DNA of 64,000 bases from Nitzschia sp. pyKryTriq1 (lineage: Eukaryota; Bacillariophyta; Bacillariophyceae; Bacillariales; Bacillariaceae): positions 372,001 to 436,000 of the forward strand of contig OY101130.1 of assembly GCA_956465555.1 (NCBI GenBank), written 5' to 3'. Positions within the stretch are counted from its first letter, which is position 1; every line of letters starts with the position of its first letter. The translations under genes were made by a program, and so were the position numbers. The notes beneath the pieces are model-generated. The model saw nothing but the letters and a program-made list of their open reading frames with translations, did not search any database and had not been told where the DNA came from. This document shows positions 52,553 to 62,354 of the stretch, piece after piece.

Positions 52553-53348
52553 ACCGCCTCCTATGAACAATACAAGAAAGAAGGCGCGGCGAGGACTCTG
52601 GTGCTGGCTGACTGGTCGATCTAAATTCCTTTTCTAATGGAGAAGGAGGAGGGCTAGTACCTGTATTAGGAAAATAGGTCAGAGTAATGTTGCTTGTTGA
52701 TCTTGCTTAATAGCAACGCTGCTGATGGGATGATTGGTAATTGGTAATACTCTGCTCTTGCTTGTGCTCGCAATAACAGTGCCGCCAGCAATGAAGGTTC
52801 TATCTAGTAAATGCTTGCACATGGTGTGAGACCTCTCGCTGCTCTCCGCGCCTCAAAATCGATTATCAGTCCACGCACGCCTGGCTTTTGAGTGACGCAT
52901 CAGGCAGCTGTTCTGTTCGACTGCTTTGCCTTTTTACGACTGTTAATGTCAAATACGCGACCTATTCTGATTGGCTGAAATCTATCACGGATGAGTGAGT
53001 CGTCACTCTACTCTTGCGTCACTCCGCACTCCGCTCCTCCGCCGCCCGCAACCGATCGATCCATCAAGCAAGGAGACCTTGATCGATTATTAGCCCCTGC
53101 ATCGATCGGCCATTGAAGCGAAAGTGGGATGACGTACGTCGACGAAAAAACCAACAGAATAGTTTAAATTGTCGGTCGCTCGTTCTGCGAAAGAAAATAA
53201 TGACGACATCCGCATCGCCTCCATCTATCGATCCATCGAGTACCGGTAGACTTCGTGATGAAGTAATGACGTACAATCGACCACTTGTCGAGGAATCATC
53301 CATGTACCTCTGGCAATCATATTTGTTTATACCTCCATTCATTTCAAA
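52553..53348. other. Divergent intergenic region
   Basis: A 0.8-kb spacer between the DUF6824 gene and ferritin. TACCGGTA lies at 53241-53248, about 100 bp upstream of the ferritin start. A recognisable iron-responsive hairpin was not found. No other gene. Confidence 0.4.
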
Positions 53349-54240
53349 ATGAAATTTGTTATCTTTGCCGCTTTAGCTCTGGATAGCGCCTTTGCCCTCC
53401 AGGGTGGCTACCTCTCTCAGCTCAATGGAGCCCGAGTCGCTGACGCAGGAAACCCGGCCTTTTTTCCTCCGTCATCAGGAAATAATATGATGTCAGACCT
53501 CTACTCCTCGGGTCCACCTGGATCGAAGATGGCTGCGGTGCAGGCTGAACAAGCAAATGCCGCGTTTTTTCCTACCCCCGTTGCAGGTATGGGCGATCTC
53601 TATTCGTCAATACCACCAGGTGCCAACAGGGGAGGCAGCCCCGCCGCCATGGCTGCAGCACCAAGCACGGTCTCCAGCGAACTTTTGCAACTCTGGAGTG
53701 ATCAAGTTTCGGTGGAGCTTGCCGCCTCTCAATTGTACTTGAGTGCTTCCATCTGGTTCCGTGAGCGAGACTTGCATGGTATGGCCTCCTGGATGCTTGA
53801 AGAATCCGACGAGGAGCGAGGTCACGGTCTAGCAATTTTGGAAATGGCCATGAAGCGAGGCTTTCCAGTAACTTTGAAGGAGCTGGATGCTCCTAAGAAA
53901 AACTGGCAATCTCCCGTGGAAGTGTGGGAGGATATTTTAAATGCCGAACAGACCAATACCCGGAATCTGTTGCGATTGGCAGCTGTCGCCAATGATTGTG
54001 GTACGTTGTGATGATTGTGCACGATTTTTTGGGCAGGGACACAACCTGACCATATCATTATACTCACATTTGAATTGTTGTACAGGAGAATACGGTTGTA
54101 TGGCTTTCCTGGCCCCCTTCAACGAAGAACAAATTGAAGCCGAAGACAAGGTCGGTGCCATCCTGTCCAAGTTGCGAGACGCCCCCGAGCTCTTGCGACA
54201 AATTGATCATCAACTCGGCTTGGAGGAAGATGACCACTAG
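53349..54240 (+). CDS. Ferritin with N-terminal targeting/repeat region
   Basis: Two exons, 53349-54000 and 54086-54240 (85-nt intron, GTACGT...GTACAG, phase 1); 268 residues. A hydrophobic N-terminus (MKFVIFAALALDSAFA) fits a signal peptide and has an S-A-F-A element near the cleavage site, as in plastid-bound diatom preproteins. Residues 35-93 contain two imperfect copies of N-x-AFFP ... DLYSS-x-PPG. The ferritin four-helix bundle (about 105-265) keeps ferroxidase-type residues: E123, E156-x2-H159 and later E200, with EEQ in the fourth helix. Ferritin oxidises Fe2+ and stores Fe3+ as a mineral core; in pennate diatoms it supports growth under pulsed iron. Plastid location is likely but not certain. 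The intron sits just after residue C217. Confidence 0.93.
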
Positions 54241-54449
54241 CTGAGAAATTGCACGTTGTTTCGAGGAGGAGAAGTTATGTCGGTGGAATTGGCTAGTAAG
54301 TTGAGTTCTAGCTAGTTACAGTATCGCGAGTATTTCTTCTAATGGAAACTGATGGCGTTTATTATTTCTTCCTCTACAATGTTATTGGGTAACGTGATAC
54401 CTTAGGTCAGCCGATACAAAATCATGCTTGGGTTTTGCTCGGTAGACAG

Positions 54450-55733
54450 TTAGTCCAGAACAAAGGAGTGGCCAATAGCTTGCAACTTTGCCTTCAGCAG
54501 CTCGCGTTCATACGCTGTTCCTGTTGGCTTTAGATCCATCATCAGAACTTGACCTGTTCCAATATCCTCTGTCGCGATGAGTTCAAGTAGTACAGATACT
54601 CTCGGTTTGCTATTCTCGTCGCTTGCTTCTCCTTCGTGAACTTGGAGGTTGATCTTCAGTCGGCAATTACTTTTGACCGGAAGAAAAGGAGAGCTCATGT
54701 CCAGTCTTCGCACCGTGCCAATTCTTCCAGCAAAGGGAAAGATAGCTACGTTCTTTACATTTGTCATACGAAGAACTCTTTCCCCTTGCGGGTCGGGGCC
54801 TCTATATTCAATCGGAAGCTTTCCTCCGATGAGATCAGCTGCAGCCATTATTGAGTCTTGATGTTCTGGAAGCAAATCCTCCCATGTGATCACTAGAGGA
54901 CCGAGAGCAGTGTCTCTAACAAAGGGTTTGAAGAGAAGCATGGCGGGGGCTTGCTCTATTAGTTCACCCGCTTTGATCGGAAACTTCGCCCGGGCATCGA
55001 AGAGACCGGCCTCAAAAGGTGCGACGCGCGATTCATCGAGGGTTGGAAATAACCTCTGATGGGTTTGGGGGCCAGCGCCAGCGTAGATTTTGGTACAGTA
55101 CTGGGATCTCAAGAAATCGAGTCGCTCCGGTGAGTCAATAGTGATAGGCTCATCAGTATTCATCGTCAGATTCCGAGCTTCGAACCAAAGTTTGCCTCCA
55201 TCTTTGGAACCATAGTTGGAGAGGATTTCCTCACCAGCGCGAATGCTTTTTTTCGTGTAAAAACCATGAAGATAGCCACTGCGACTGACGGCGAGACGGA
55301 GGTTTGAAGCTGTTGGATGATGGTTGTAAATCATTTCATATCCAAACAAGATATTGCTCTCATACTTGTTCAGATGTTCGTAATTGACGCCGTATACGTA
55401 GTCATCCAGGGAGGTGGACTTTATCAAACGGTGTTCCTCCGGAAACAATTGGTCGTATGTCTTCATGTAAAAATGCACAGGCGTTATATCAACGAGTTCT
55501 CCTGGTCCAAAGTCACGGTTGGCGAAGACGCCCCAACCCGTGCTGGTGTTGGTCGGTGCCATGAAGACTTCACAGTTCTGCCAAGGCGCCATGGTTTCGT
55601 CCTCCGGAATTGAAGTCTTGGATTCGACACCGATTGCAGAACCAGTAGCGATTTTCATCTGGCCAGACGAAACGAGAAACAGAAGGATCGTCGACTTGGC
55701 GGCAAATGGCAGCAGCATCGTTTGGATTGCCAT
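54450..55733 (-). CDS. Secretory SET-domain protein
   Basis: A 427-residue protein starting at ATG 55733 with a hydrophobic N-terminus (about 6-30), a signal peptide or anchor. The SET domain at about 50-190 has STGWGVFANRDFGPGELVDITP, then MIYNHHPTASN (intact N-H), GFYTKKSIRAGEEILSNYGSKDGG with the catalytic-position Tyr, and a post-SET WFEARN. A second half (about 215-427) with LFDARAKFPIKAGELIEQAPAMLLF, VAIFPFAG and a C-terminal MMDLKPTGTAYERELL has a SET-N-like start but no clear motifs; it may be a second degenerate domain. It is convergent with ferritin (209 bp between stops). It is the sixth SET protein with a secretory-type N-terminus in the window, although 18 kb outside the cluster. 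Confidence 0.82.
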   Translation of the reverse strand: MAIQTMLLPFAAKSTILLFLVSSGQMKIATGSAIGVESKTSIPEDETMAPWQNCEVFMAPTNTSTGWGVFANRDFGPGELVDITPVHFYMKTYDQLFPEEHRLIKSTSLDDYVYGVNYEHLNKYESNILFGYEMIYNHHPTASNLRLAVSRSGYLHGFYTKKSIRAGEEILSNYGSKDGGKLWFEARNLTMNTDEPITIDSPERLDFLRSQYCTKIYAGAGPQTHQRLFPTLDESRVAPFEAGLFDARAKFPIKAGELIEQAPAMLLFKPFVRDTALGPLVITWEDLLPEHQDSIMAAADLIGGKLPIEYRGPDPQGERVLRMTNVKNVAIFPFAGRIGTVRRLDMSSPFLPVKSNCRLKINLQVHEGEASDENSKPRVSVLLELIATEDIGTGQVLMMDLKPTGTAYERELLKAKLQAIGHSFVLD

Positions 55734-56470
55734 GTCTTTGCTCAATTCAACAGGTTTTCTAGCGTTTCGACGTTGTGCTGATGGCTACTCTAATAGAGAG
55801 CAGGATCAATGAGAAATTTCCCAGTCTCTCTTTCTATTACTGTGCTAGTTGTACCGTAGAGTACGAAGTAGAAGTGAGGTTGTATTGGGACGACAACGAC
55901 TGACGACGACGACTCGTCCTCCTCGAGCTTTTTTAGCATGCTCATACTTCTTGACCATTTTTTGACTGTTGACACACATAATACGGTTTGAATGTAGCGA
56001 GGCACCAAATATGCCCTTGGCGAAGCGGTGTTCCTACAGCACGAATAAACCGTTTCCTGGGGGAAACCGTTTCGTGGGGCGTGGGGTCGGTGTTCGAAGA
56101 ACTCTCTACTCGTAACGGTCCGTGGCCTTCCGGAGGAGGGTCCCCGATAACCTGCGCCTGCGCTAGTGCCTCGTCGGGGCGCGGGGCCCACGTGGTCCGA
56201 TGTGGTCCGATGTGGTCCGATCAAACAGCCTTCTGTCCGTAACTATTCCAGGACCAAGACATGTCTCGTTTCATCTAAGATCTTCAGGAATGGTCATTTG
56301 TATGTCATTCTTGTGCCCGGTGCATTCGGTCCGGCGTGCAAGTATCCAAGGAGAGCCCTCACAAGAGTCAGACGGCAGTGGTCCGGGAACGGTTGACAAA
56401 CTCACAAAAACGGAATCAGTCACGTCTGTCCGTCGCGCACGTTTCTTCATTGGGGGCATATATATAATTT

Positions 56471-57217
56471 GATACGACATCATCAGGACACACGACGGAT
56501 TCCAAGCAGTCCGAGGTCTGTCATCCGTCACGCTAGGTTTGTGACGCGTCGCGAACACATCGCGACGCGTCGCGACGCGTCGCCACCGCACGACTTTGGG
56601 ATCCTTCGCGTGGACCGCGCGTGGCCTGGTACAAAACTCAACGCAGAACTCCGTACAAAATTTGGTTGAGGTGATTTAATTGTCTGGCAGCGGCCAGACT
56701 GCGTGATAATTCTCCATGATGATCGAGTTTTCAAAAAATGAGAGATAGCTGTGTTAATTTTGCACTGCGGTAGCGCAAAACGCGCTGATCACGATGGTAG
56801 TAAAATACACGGCTGTCTCGCCTTCATTTGTTTGTTAAAGAATAAAACAAATTAACACGTGATTTTGACGTGCTAAAATGCGCAAAATTTCGGTGGTAGA
56901 ACGGACGGGGGCCAGTCGTGCGTTGCGCGTCTCACACGCACCGGAGTCATTTCGGGCCAACCACGTCATCGACTGGTCGTGGCTAGGGCGTCTGCGCATG
57001 CACGGCGCGCACTAGCGTGGAAGATCCTTCAGGACATTGTCTACCGACGATGGTGAGACTATGGTCGTACGAGTCGCATAGACCGTGTGTATTGCAGTAT
57101 CGCTTGCCTCGACATGTCGCGAAGTGTCGCGATGTATTCGCGACGCGTCACAAACCTCGTGACGGACAATAGACCTCGCATTCGTGCAATCCGTCGTGTG
57201 TCCTGATGATGTCGTAT
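56471..57217. repeat. Inverted-repeat pair, possible foldback element
   Basis: The left arm (about 56471-56580) and the reverse complement of the right arm (about 57112-57217) align over about 105 bp at roughly 80-85% identity. They share GACATCATCAGGACACACG at the outer end and GTTTGTGACGCGTCGCGAA further in. The inner ends are CGCGAC-rich. No convincing target duplication was seen at the outer ends. No transposase frame lies in the ~530-bp centre. Confidence 0.65.
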
Positions 57218-57532
57218 ATCATCGCTCAGCTCTGCGCCGCACGCAAGCCACGGGAGATGCCGGTACAGACCTTTTATTATCGCTTGCGCGAGTTGAACCG
57301 CTACGTTATGTGGCTCCCAGGACACGAGGTGTCGCTCACCGAGGAGCAAATTAAGCAGTCGTTCTACGACGCAATGCCCGTAGGTTTCCTCTTATTTTCT
57401 CACGTCAAGCGTTCGCCGCGAACGTCAACCTTGGAGAGGCAGAGTGCGCTATCCAGCACGTCCCCCTTTTTGGATAACGCATACTTGCAAATTGGACTGG
57501 TAGGACTCGTGCGCATTTGGCACCGGTCCTAA
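57206..57532 (+). mobile_element. Degraded retrotransposon gag-like fragment
   Basis: A 108-codon frame whose first ~60 residues (MPVQTFYYRLRELNRYVMWLPG, then SLTEEQIKQSFYDAMP) resemble the helical gag core of LTR retrotransposons. After that the protein character is lost, which suggests frameshift and decay. No protease, reverse transcriptase or LTR was found nearby. Identification is from residue pattern only. Confidence 0.5.
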
Positions 57533-57558
57533 TCATATCCTAACAATAGGACCGGTGC
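57520..57558. repeat. 12-bp perfect hairpin
   Basis: GCACCGGTCCTA (57520-57531) is followed 15 bases later by its exact complement (57547-57558). It lies at the end of the gag-like fragment. It could be a transcription-stopping structure or the trace of an element end; no U-run follows. Confidence 0.7.
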
Positions 57559-58021
57559 TTCATCAGCCGTGACGTCACAAATTTGTGACGTCCAACATAC
57601 GTTGGGATACTCCGAACGGCTCAACGGAACCGTTGGGTTCGCTTCTCTGTTTTACCAAGGTTTGAGAATAGACGAAAACACCAGTAAAATAATTCATAAT
57701 TTTTCTATCACGTTAGAGACAACGCACGCTCTGTCATAGACCAAGTACATAAGGATATACGGACTTGTAGATAGCTTATGGAGATGAGGTATTCCACGTG
57801 GAAGTGCGGAGAACAAGGCGCGCGTGAGAGAGGTGGAGTCGTCGTCTGCAGGAATCTGAATCCACGCTATTCCCCAAAAGACTCTGACCGCGAGACGCGA
57901 GACCGCGACAAGATGATGATGAACTTTCTTGAACCCTTCGGTACCGGTACAGTACGTCACATCCCTTTGTATTGCAGATTATCACCTTCTGAAAGGCACC
58001 ACAACCACCATCGCCACAATA

Positions 58022-59083
58022 ATGCTGTATCGCTATCTATTAGGACGCGTTCCGTCGTCCTCCGTTTTGTCGCGACAATTTTCTACAAGTACTAGTGCGA
58101 ACCACACAAAAATCCGATTGCACTGGCTGGATTTACGAGGAAGTGGATTAAGCATGATGGAACGCCTAAGTTTGGAAGAAGCCTTGCTGAGACACGATCC
58201 ACAGGATCGCTGTTGGATATTGGTCGGAACGCATGAACCATGGCCACACAAGTACCTGAATGATGGAGTCGTCCCATTGCCCTCCTACGTTTCGAGCATC
58301 CCCAATACGGATTGTCTAGTTGTCATGGGAATTGGTGGGAAACCGGATCAATTATTAAATATCCCGAAAGTGAAGGAAGACCAGGTGCTGGTGTGCAAGC
58401 GTTTTTCGGGAGGCGGGACGGTTGTCTTGGATTCGTCCAGTTTGTGGACGACCGTGATTGGACGGAACCACGATTTTGCGCATGTCCAAGCGTATCCCAA
58501 AGAAATTATGGAGTGGTCGGCCCAAGAGGTCTTTGGGCCCACCTTTGACCATTTAACCGAAACCGCACAACAACAATCGAGTGGAAGGGGACAAAAGACT
58601 CTGGTCCTGGATTCCAAATCCTGCTCGGCGACCGAGAATATAGGCAAATTGTACCAGCTTCCGAACTCTTCTACCACACAAACAGCAGACACGGACATTC
58701 CCAAGTTTGCTCTGCGTGAGAATGACTACGTGTTTGGAGACTTGAAAATGGGTGGAAATGCTCAGTCGATCATCAAGGGTGGATGGTTGCATCACACTAG
58801 CTTTCTCTGGGACTACGATCCTGACAATATGCGGTACCTGACACTTCCAGTCAAACGACCTGCCTACCGTGGTGATCGCCCTCATGATGAATTCTTGGTC
58901 AAGCTACAGCCCTACTTTGGTAACAAGAATGCCTTCTTTCAGAGTCTGCTACATGCCTGCCAACAGTCCTTCGAGGTTGAAAAGATCACGTTACCCGAGG
59001 CCATTGAAGTCATCGACAAGCAACTTGGTGGTATGGGAGCGTGGTGGGAATCCAATCGGACAAGAATTGTTCACGATCTCTAA
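58022..59083 (+). CDS. Lipoate-protein ligase A-like protein, probably mitochondrial
   Basis: A 353-residue protein from the ATG at 58022; the open frame runs upstream without an ATG. The N-terminus (MLYRYLLGRVPSSSVLSRQFSTSTS) is a good mitochondrial presequence. The body has the biotin/lipoate ligase (BPL/LplA) fold: EEALLRHDPQDRCWILVGTHEP, the lipoyl-AMP loop CKRFSGGGTVVLD (family pattern R-x-S-G-G-G), LVLDSKSC, and ENDYVFGDLKMGGNAQSIIKGGWLHHTSFLWDY containing the catalytic Lys (K-x-G-G-N-A-Q). The C-terminus has a short helical region. Enzymes of this family attach lipoate or octanoate to dehydrogenase E2 and GcvH proteins. Whether this one is a ligase or a transferase-like relative (the branch with ENDYVFGD) is undecided. 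Confidence 0.87.
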   Translation: MLYRYLLGRVPSSSVLSRQFSTSTSANHTKIRLHWLDLRGSGLSMMERLSLEEALLRHDPQDRCWILVGTHEPWPHKYLNDGVVPLPSYVSSIPNTDCLVVMGIGGKPDQLLNIPKVKEDQVLVCKRFSGGGTVVLDSSSLWTTVIGRNHDFAHVQAYPKEIMEWSAQEVFGPTFDHLTETAQQQSSGRGQKTLVLDSKSCSATENIGKLYQLPNSSTTQTADTDIPKFALRENDYVFGDLKMGGNAQSIIKGGWLHHTSFLWDYDPDNMRYLTLPVKRPAYRGDRPHDEFLVKLQPYFGNKNAFFQSLLHACQQSFEVEKITLPEAIEVIDKQLGGMGAWWESNRTRIVHDL

Positions 59084-59176
59084 GGGAATAGCTATCTACA
59101 AACTATGAATCCTACGGCCTCGTATCTTTGATCACACAAGAGGCGCATCGACAGAGTGATGTATCAGTGTGAGAGT

Positions 59177-61585
59177 TTAAATCTCGAGCCGTTCGCCCGA
59201 GGACGAGGAAGACGAGTCACTCGCAAGACTGGGTACGTCGCCACTTTCCTCGTCGCTGGGGCTTGAGTCATAGCGAGCCAAGTTTTCACTCAAAAGCTCC
59301 ATCCAGGACCGGCTCACTTCAATGCTCTGGTCCTCCCCTTCACCCTGTAGGTCGATAGCGACGTACTCCTGAGTCGCCGTTGTCTCTGTCTCGGATGGTT
59401 CTTCTACGTGTACACCGTGTTCCACTCGAGTTTCACCTATATCACCCGATACTCGAATCTTGTTGATGCGGAAGAAAGGAATGTACCAGTCTGATGAATA
59501 GAAAGGGGCAAGCAAATATACCAGGTGAGCGAGAAGGTCGACTGACGTGGTCCTTCATCACAACGTCAAAAGACAAGCTTACGTACAAAGAGCAAAGAGG
59601 AATCCAAAGAAACGGAGGATTGAATTTGCCATACCCAGGATTGGACTGCAAAGCGGGGCCGCAGGATGAATTCCTTTGCGGAGTTTGGGTGGGAAAGAAA
59701 GAATACGAACGATAGCCACCACAATGCCCGTTGCGGTAAGCATTGCCTTGAGAAGCAAGACGAGAATCCACGACTCGTGCTTTACCCAAACATAAAACAT
59801 ATAGGGGATCCAACCGACACTGACACAGTTCAAAAAGAGCCACCAAAAGAAGTAGATTCGGTACTGGATGTTACCGTACCATGAACCTGCGTTGTATGTA
59901 ACTAGCAACCAGAGCTCGGAAGGGAGCTGCCGAGGCCAAGAAAGGAACCAACGGCAGGCGCGTTGTTTCCACAAACTGCTTGCACCATACCCTTGTACGC
60001 GACCATTCGTGAACATGGGTGGAAAGAAGCGACGGGGGCAGTAGGTGAGAACGACGTTGGCGTTGTCCTGCAACAAGTTGTAGCCGGCCTTGCGATAGTC
60101 CAGACCAGCATAACCATCTTCCCCGAAAGGGAGACCGCCCGGCAAACTCCAGTTTTTGCTGTACATCTCGATCATGAGATCCAGTTTGTACACCGCACAA
60201 ATCCCGTGACAGAAAGGCATGGTTGAGCAGGTAGCTCTAGCACCAAAGGCGTGAGAAATAGCGCGGTACTCGAAATCGATGGCCTGTGAACAAGAAAGGG
60301 GTCGATTGAGAAGAGGGCCGACTGATGATTGAATAGTGAGCGCACGCATTTCACTTACGATTTCCCAGACATTGGTGGGAGGCTGCCGATTGATGGCAAT
60401 GCCGACGCAGTAGCCTCCGACACCTTAAGCGAGACGTGACAGAAGAAAGTGAGCGGACCCTCCGAATCGTCAAGCGCAGGAAATATGAAAGAAGACACTT
60501 ACGAGGCTTGGCGAGCAGATCATGACGAACAAAGAAGTCGTCTCCAAGTTCAGTATCATCATCCAACAAGACAACTGAGAAAGTGAATGAATAAGAGGCA
60601 TGAGGCGTGAGCACAGCAAGTAACTTGAGCAACGATGAGTAGAGATACACGGCGTACCATTCTTGATGGCGTCGCCATTTTGCCGCTTGATCTTCCGAGC
60701 GACTACAACCAAGGCGTTGGCCTTGTTTCCTGCTTCGTTGTATTCGTAGTTGACTCCGAGTCGTTTGCAAAGCGCTTCGGCGTCCTTGTCACGAAAGCCG
60801 TTGTCAGCCACCCACACACAGTCGGGAGCGAAGTTACGCAAAACTGTTGGAAGCATGACCTCGAGAGATTCGTGAGCTCGATGAGCCGCCACAATGACGT
60901 GTGTTTGAGCAGTTGTGCGCTCGCAGCGAACGCGGTCGGGAGTCACAACGTGCCAGAAGATGTCGAAAAGAACAATGAAGAGATATGACACGGAGTACCA
61001 GGAGACTTGCAGGATCCCCTCGGAAGCGACGGTCCGGGTGGATCTCACTTCGTCGTCGTCGACGGAGGCTTGGCTGCTTTTGCGCACAATGAAGTAGCAG
61101 TAATAGAAGAAGGCGTGAGCGACCATCAAGATGCCGAACCACTTGCACGCAAACTGGGTCATGACTTCGTGCTTCTTGATTCCTTCAAAGCGATCCAAGA
61201 GCTCTGTTTCCATGGTCTTGTTGGTCTCGGTCTTGTACACCGCCAGCTCTTTCTGCAAGTGAGACAGCTGCTTCTGCAATTCATCGAGAGTCTTGGTCTT
61301 CGCCACCAGCGGGACGATCTCATGGTTCTTGACACGACCGGCGTAGCTCCCCTTTATCAAGGCGCCGCCATCGTCGTCATCGTCGGAATCGCTGGAAAAG
61401 GTCGACTTGCGCACAACGATTGCTTTCGGCGGGGATGGCTTGCGGTTGCTCGTCCACCGGTTCTGATCCCTGGTAGCAAGGGGCTTCCGAACGCTTCGTA
61501 CGGAGTAGCCGGAATGCTTTGTCGTGGTTCGGGGAAGAGACGAAGAAGGTGGCTGGAGTCCAGCGGAGACAAGAGCGCTTTCCAT
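59177..61585 (-). CDS. GT2-family polysaccharide synthase (processive type), five exons
   Basis: Exons 61585-60658, 60574-60503, 60423-60359, 60283-59587 and 59490-59177; introns of 83, 79, 75 and 96 nt, all GT..AG and in frame; 691 residues. A cytosolic N-terminus with acidic DSDDDDD and a short coiled coil (DELQKQLSHLQKEL) precedes two membrane helices (about 165-185 and 215-235). The GT2 catalytic core has VIVAAHRAHE, VADNG, LLDDDTELGDDF (D-x-D site), INRQPPTNVWEI, PFGEDGYAG (acceptor acid) and QRACRW, the Q-x-x-R-W motif of processive synthases such as chitin, cellulose and hyaluronan synthases. At least three further helices form the export channel. The tail is acidic and Ser-rich. The product polymer is unknown; diatoms make chitin, callose-like and sulfated glucuronomannan polymers. 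The start could be the ATG at 61699. Confidence 0.88.
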
Positions 61586-62354
61586 GGTCGATGCAATGAT
61601 GATGGTGATGATACGGTTGCGTTGTTGTGAAGAGGCGTTTTTGAAATATCGCGTCCGAAAATTATGAGCAAGGAAGTCGACTGCCGTTACCGCACACATT
61701 TCTCCGCTGGTACAAAATCTACACAACGAAACGCTCGAACACACATTTTGAATGAAGAAATCGTTGGAAACGGGAATTGAAAATCTTTTTGGCTTGGCGA
61801 TGATTGATTGATCTTTGCTTGCGTCGCGGTGACGTAGTGGTCGATCACAGATTTACATAACGATCTCTGGCTCCAGTCGTGTTTGGGCATATACCAAAGC
61901 CACAATTCCGCCTTACGTTTCATGTGTGACGACAATGATGATGGGCCTCTCACAAGTGATCCTCTCTACTAGTGTTTTGAGTTCCAACTTGAAACTCGGC
62001 TTTCGCAGATGATCTTTCCTCTTTCAGGAACGTTTTCAAACGTTCGCCGTATGAATGACGACTCGAAAAGCGATCTGAATCGTCGTCGTCGAGCGCGGCG
62101 GAGATAGACGAAGTAGAGAAATTCATGGAAGCAGACTTGGAGTTGTGAGGGCGGGCATATGATGTCATGTACTCGTAGAGCAGTTGATCTTGAATACGTC
62201 TACTTTTAGATGGAGTCAGTAGAGCACAGTAGAGATGATAAAACCAAAGATGAATACAGCAGGGTTTTCTGACTTGAGATCCTGGCCCATCCCAAACGAG
62301 ATCTTACCAATAGCATTCGTGTCGTCAATCCAACAGGAGACATAGAGAGGTCTC
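61586..62354. other. Spacer between two minus-strand genes
   Basis: A 0.77-kb spacer between the GT2 start and the MFS stop. A minus-strand frame of 72 codons (61950-62168, Ser/Asp-rich) was not called: no homology-like motif and no support beyond length. Nothing else seen. Confidence 0.4.

Larger units (their letters stand above)
55734..58021. other. 2.3-kb gene-free stretch with mobile-element remnants
   Basis: No intact gene. The stretch holds a pair of inverted repeats (56471-56580 and 57112-57217), a gag-like remnant at 57206-57532, a 12-bp perfect hairpin at 57520-57558, CGCGACGCGT-rich runs, and TACCGGTA at 57942-57949 just before the next gene. Base composition (many CG steps) differs from the neighbouring genes. 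Confidence 0.6.

Noticed and set aside
61950-62168. 72-codon minus-strand Ser/Asp-rich frame
   Set aside because: No homology-like feature; compatible with chance in a noncoding spacer.
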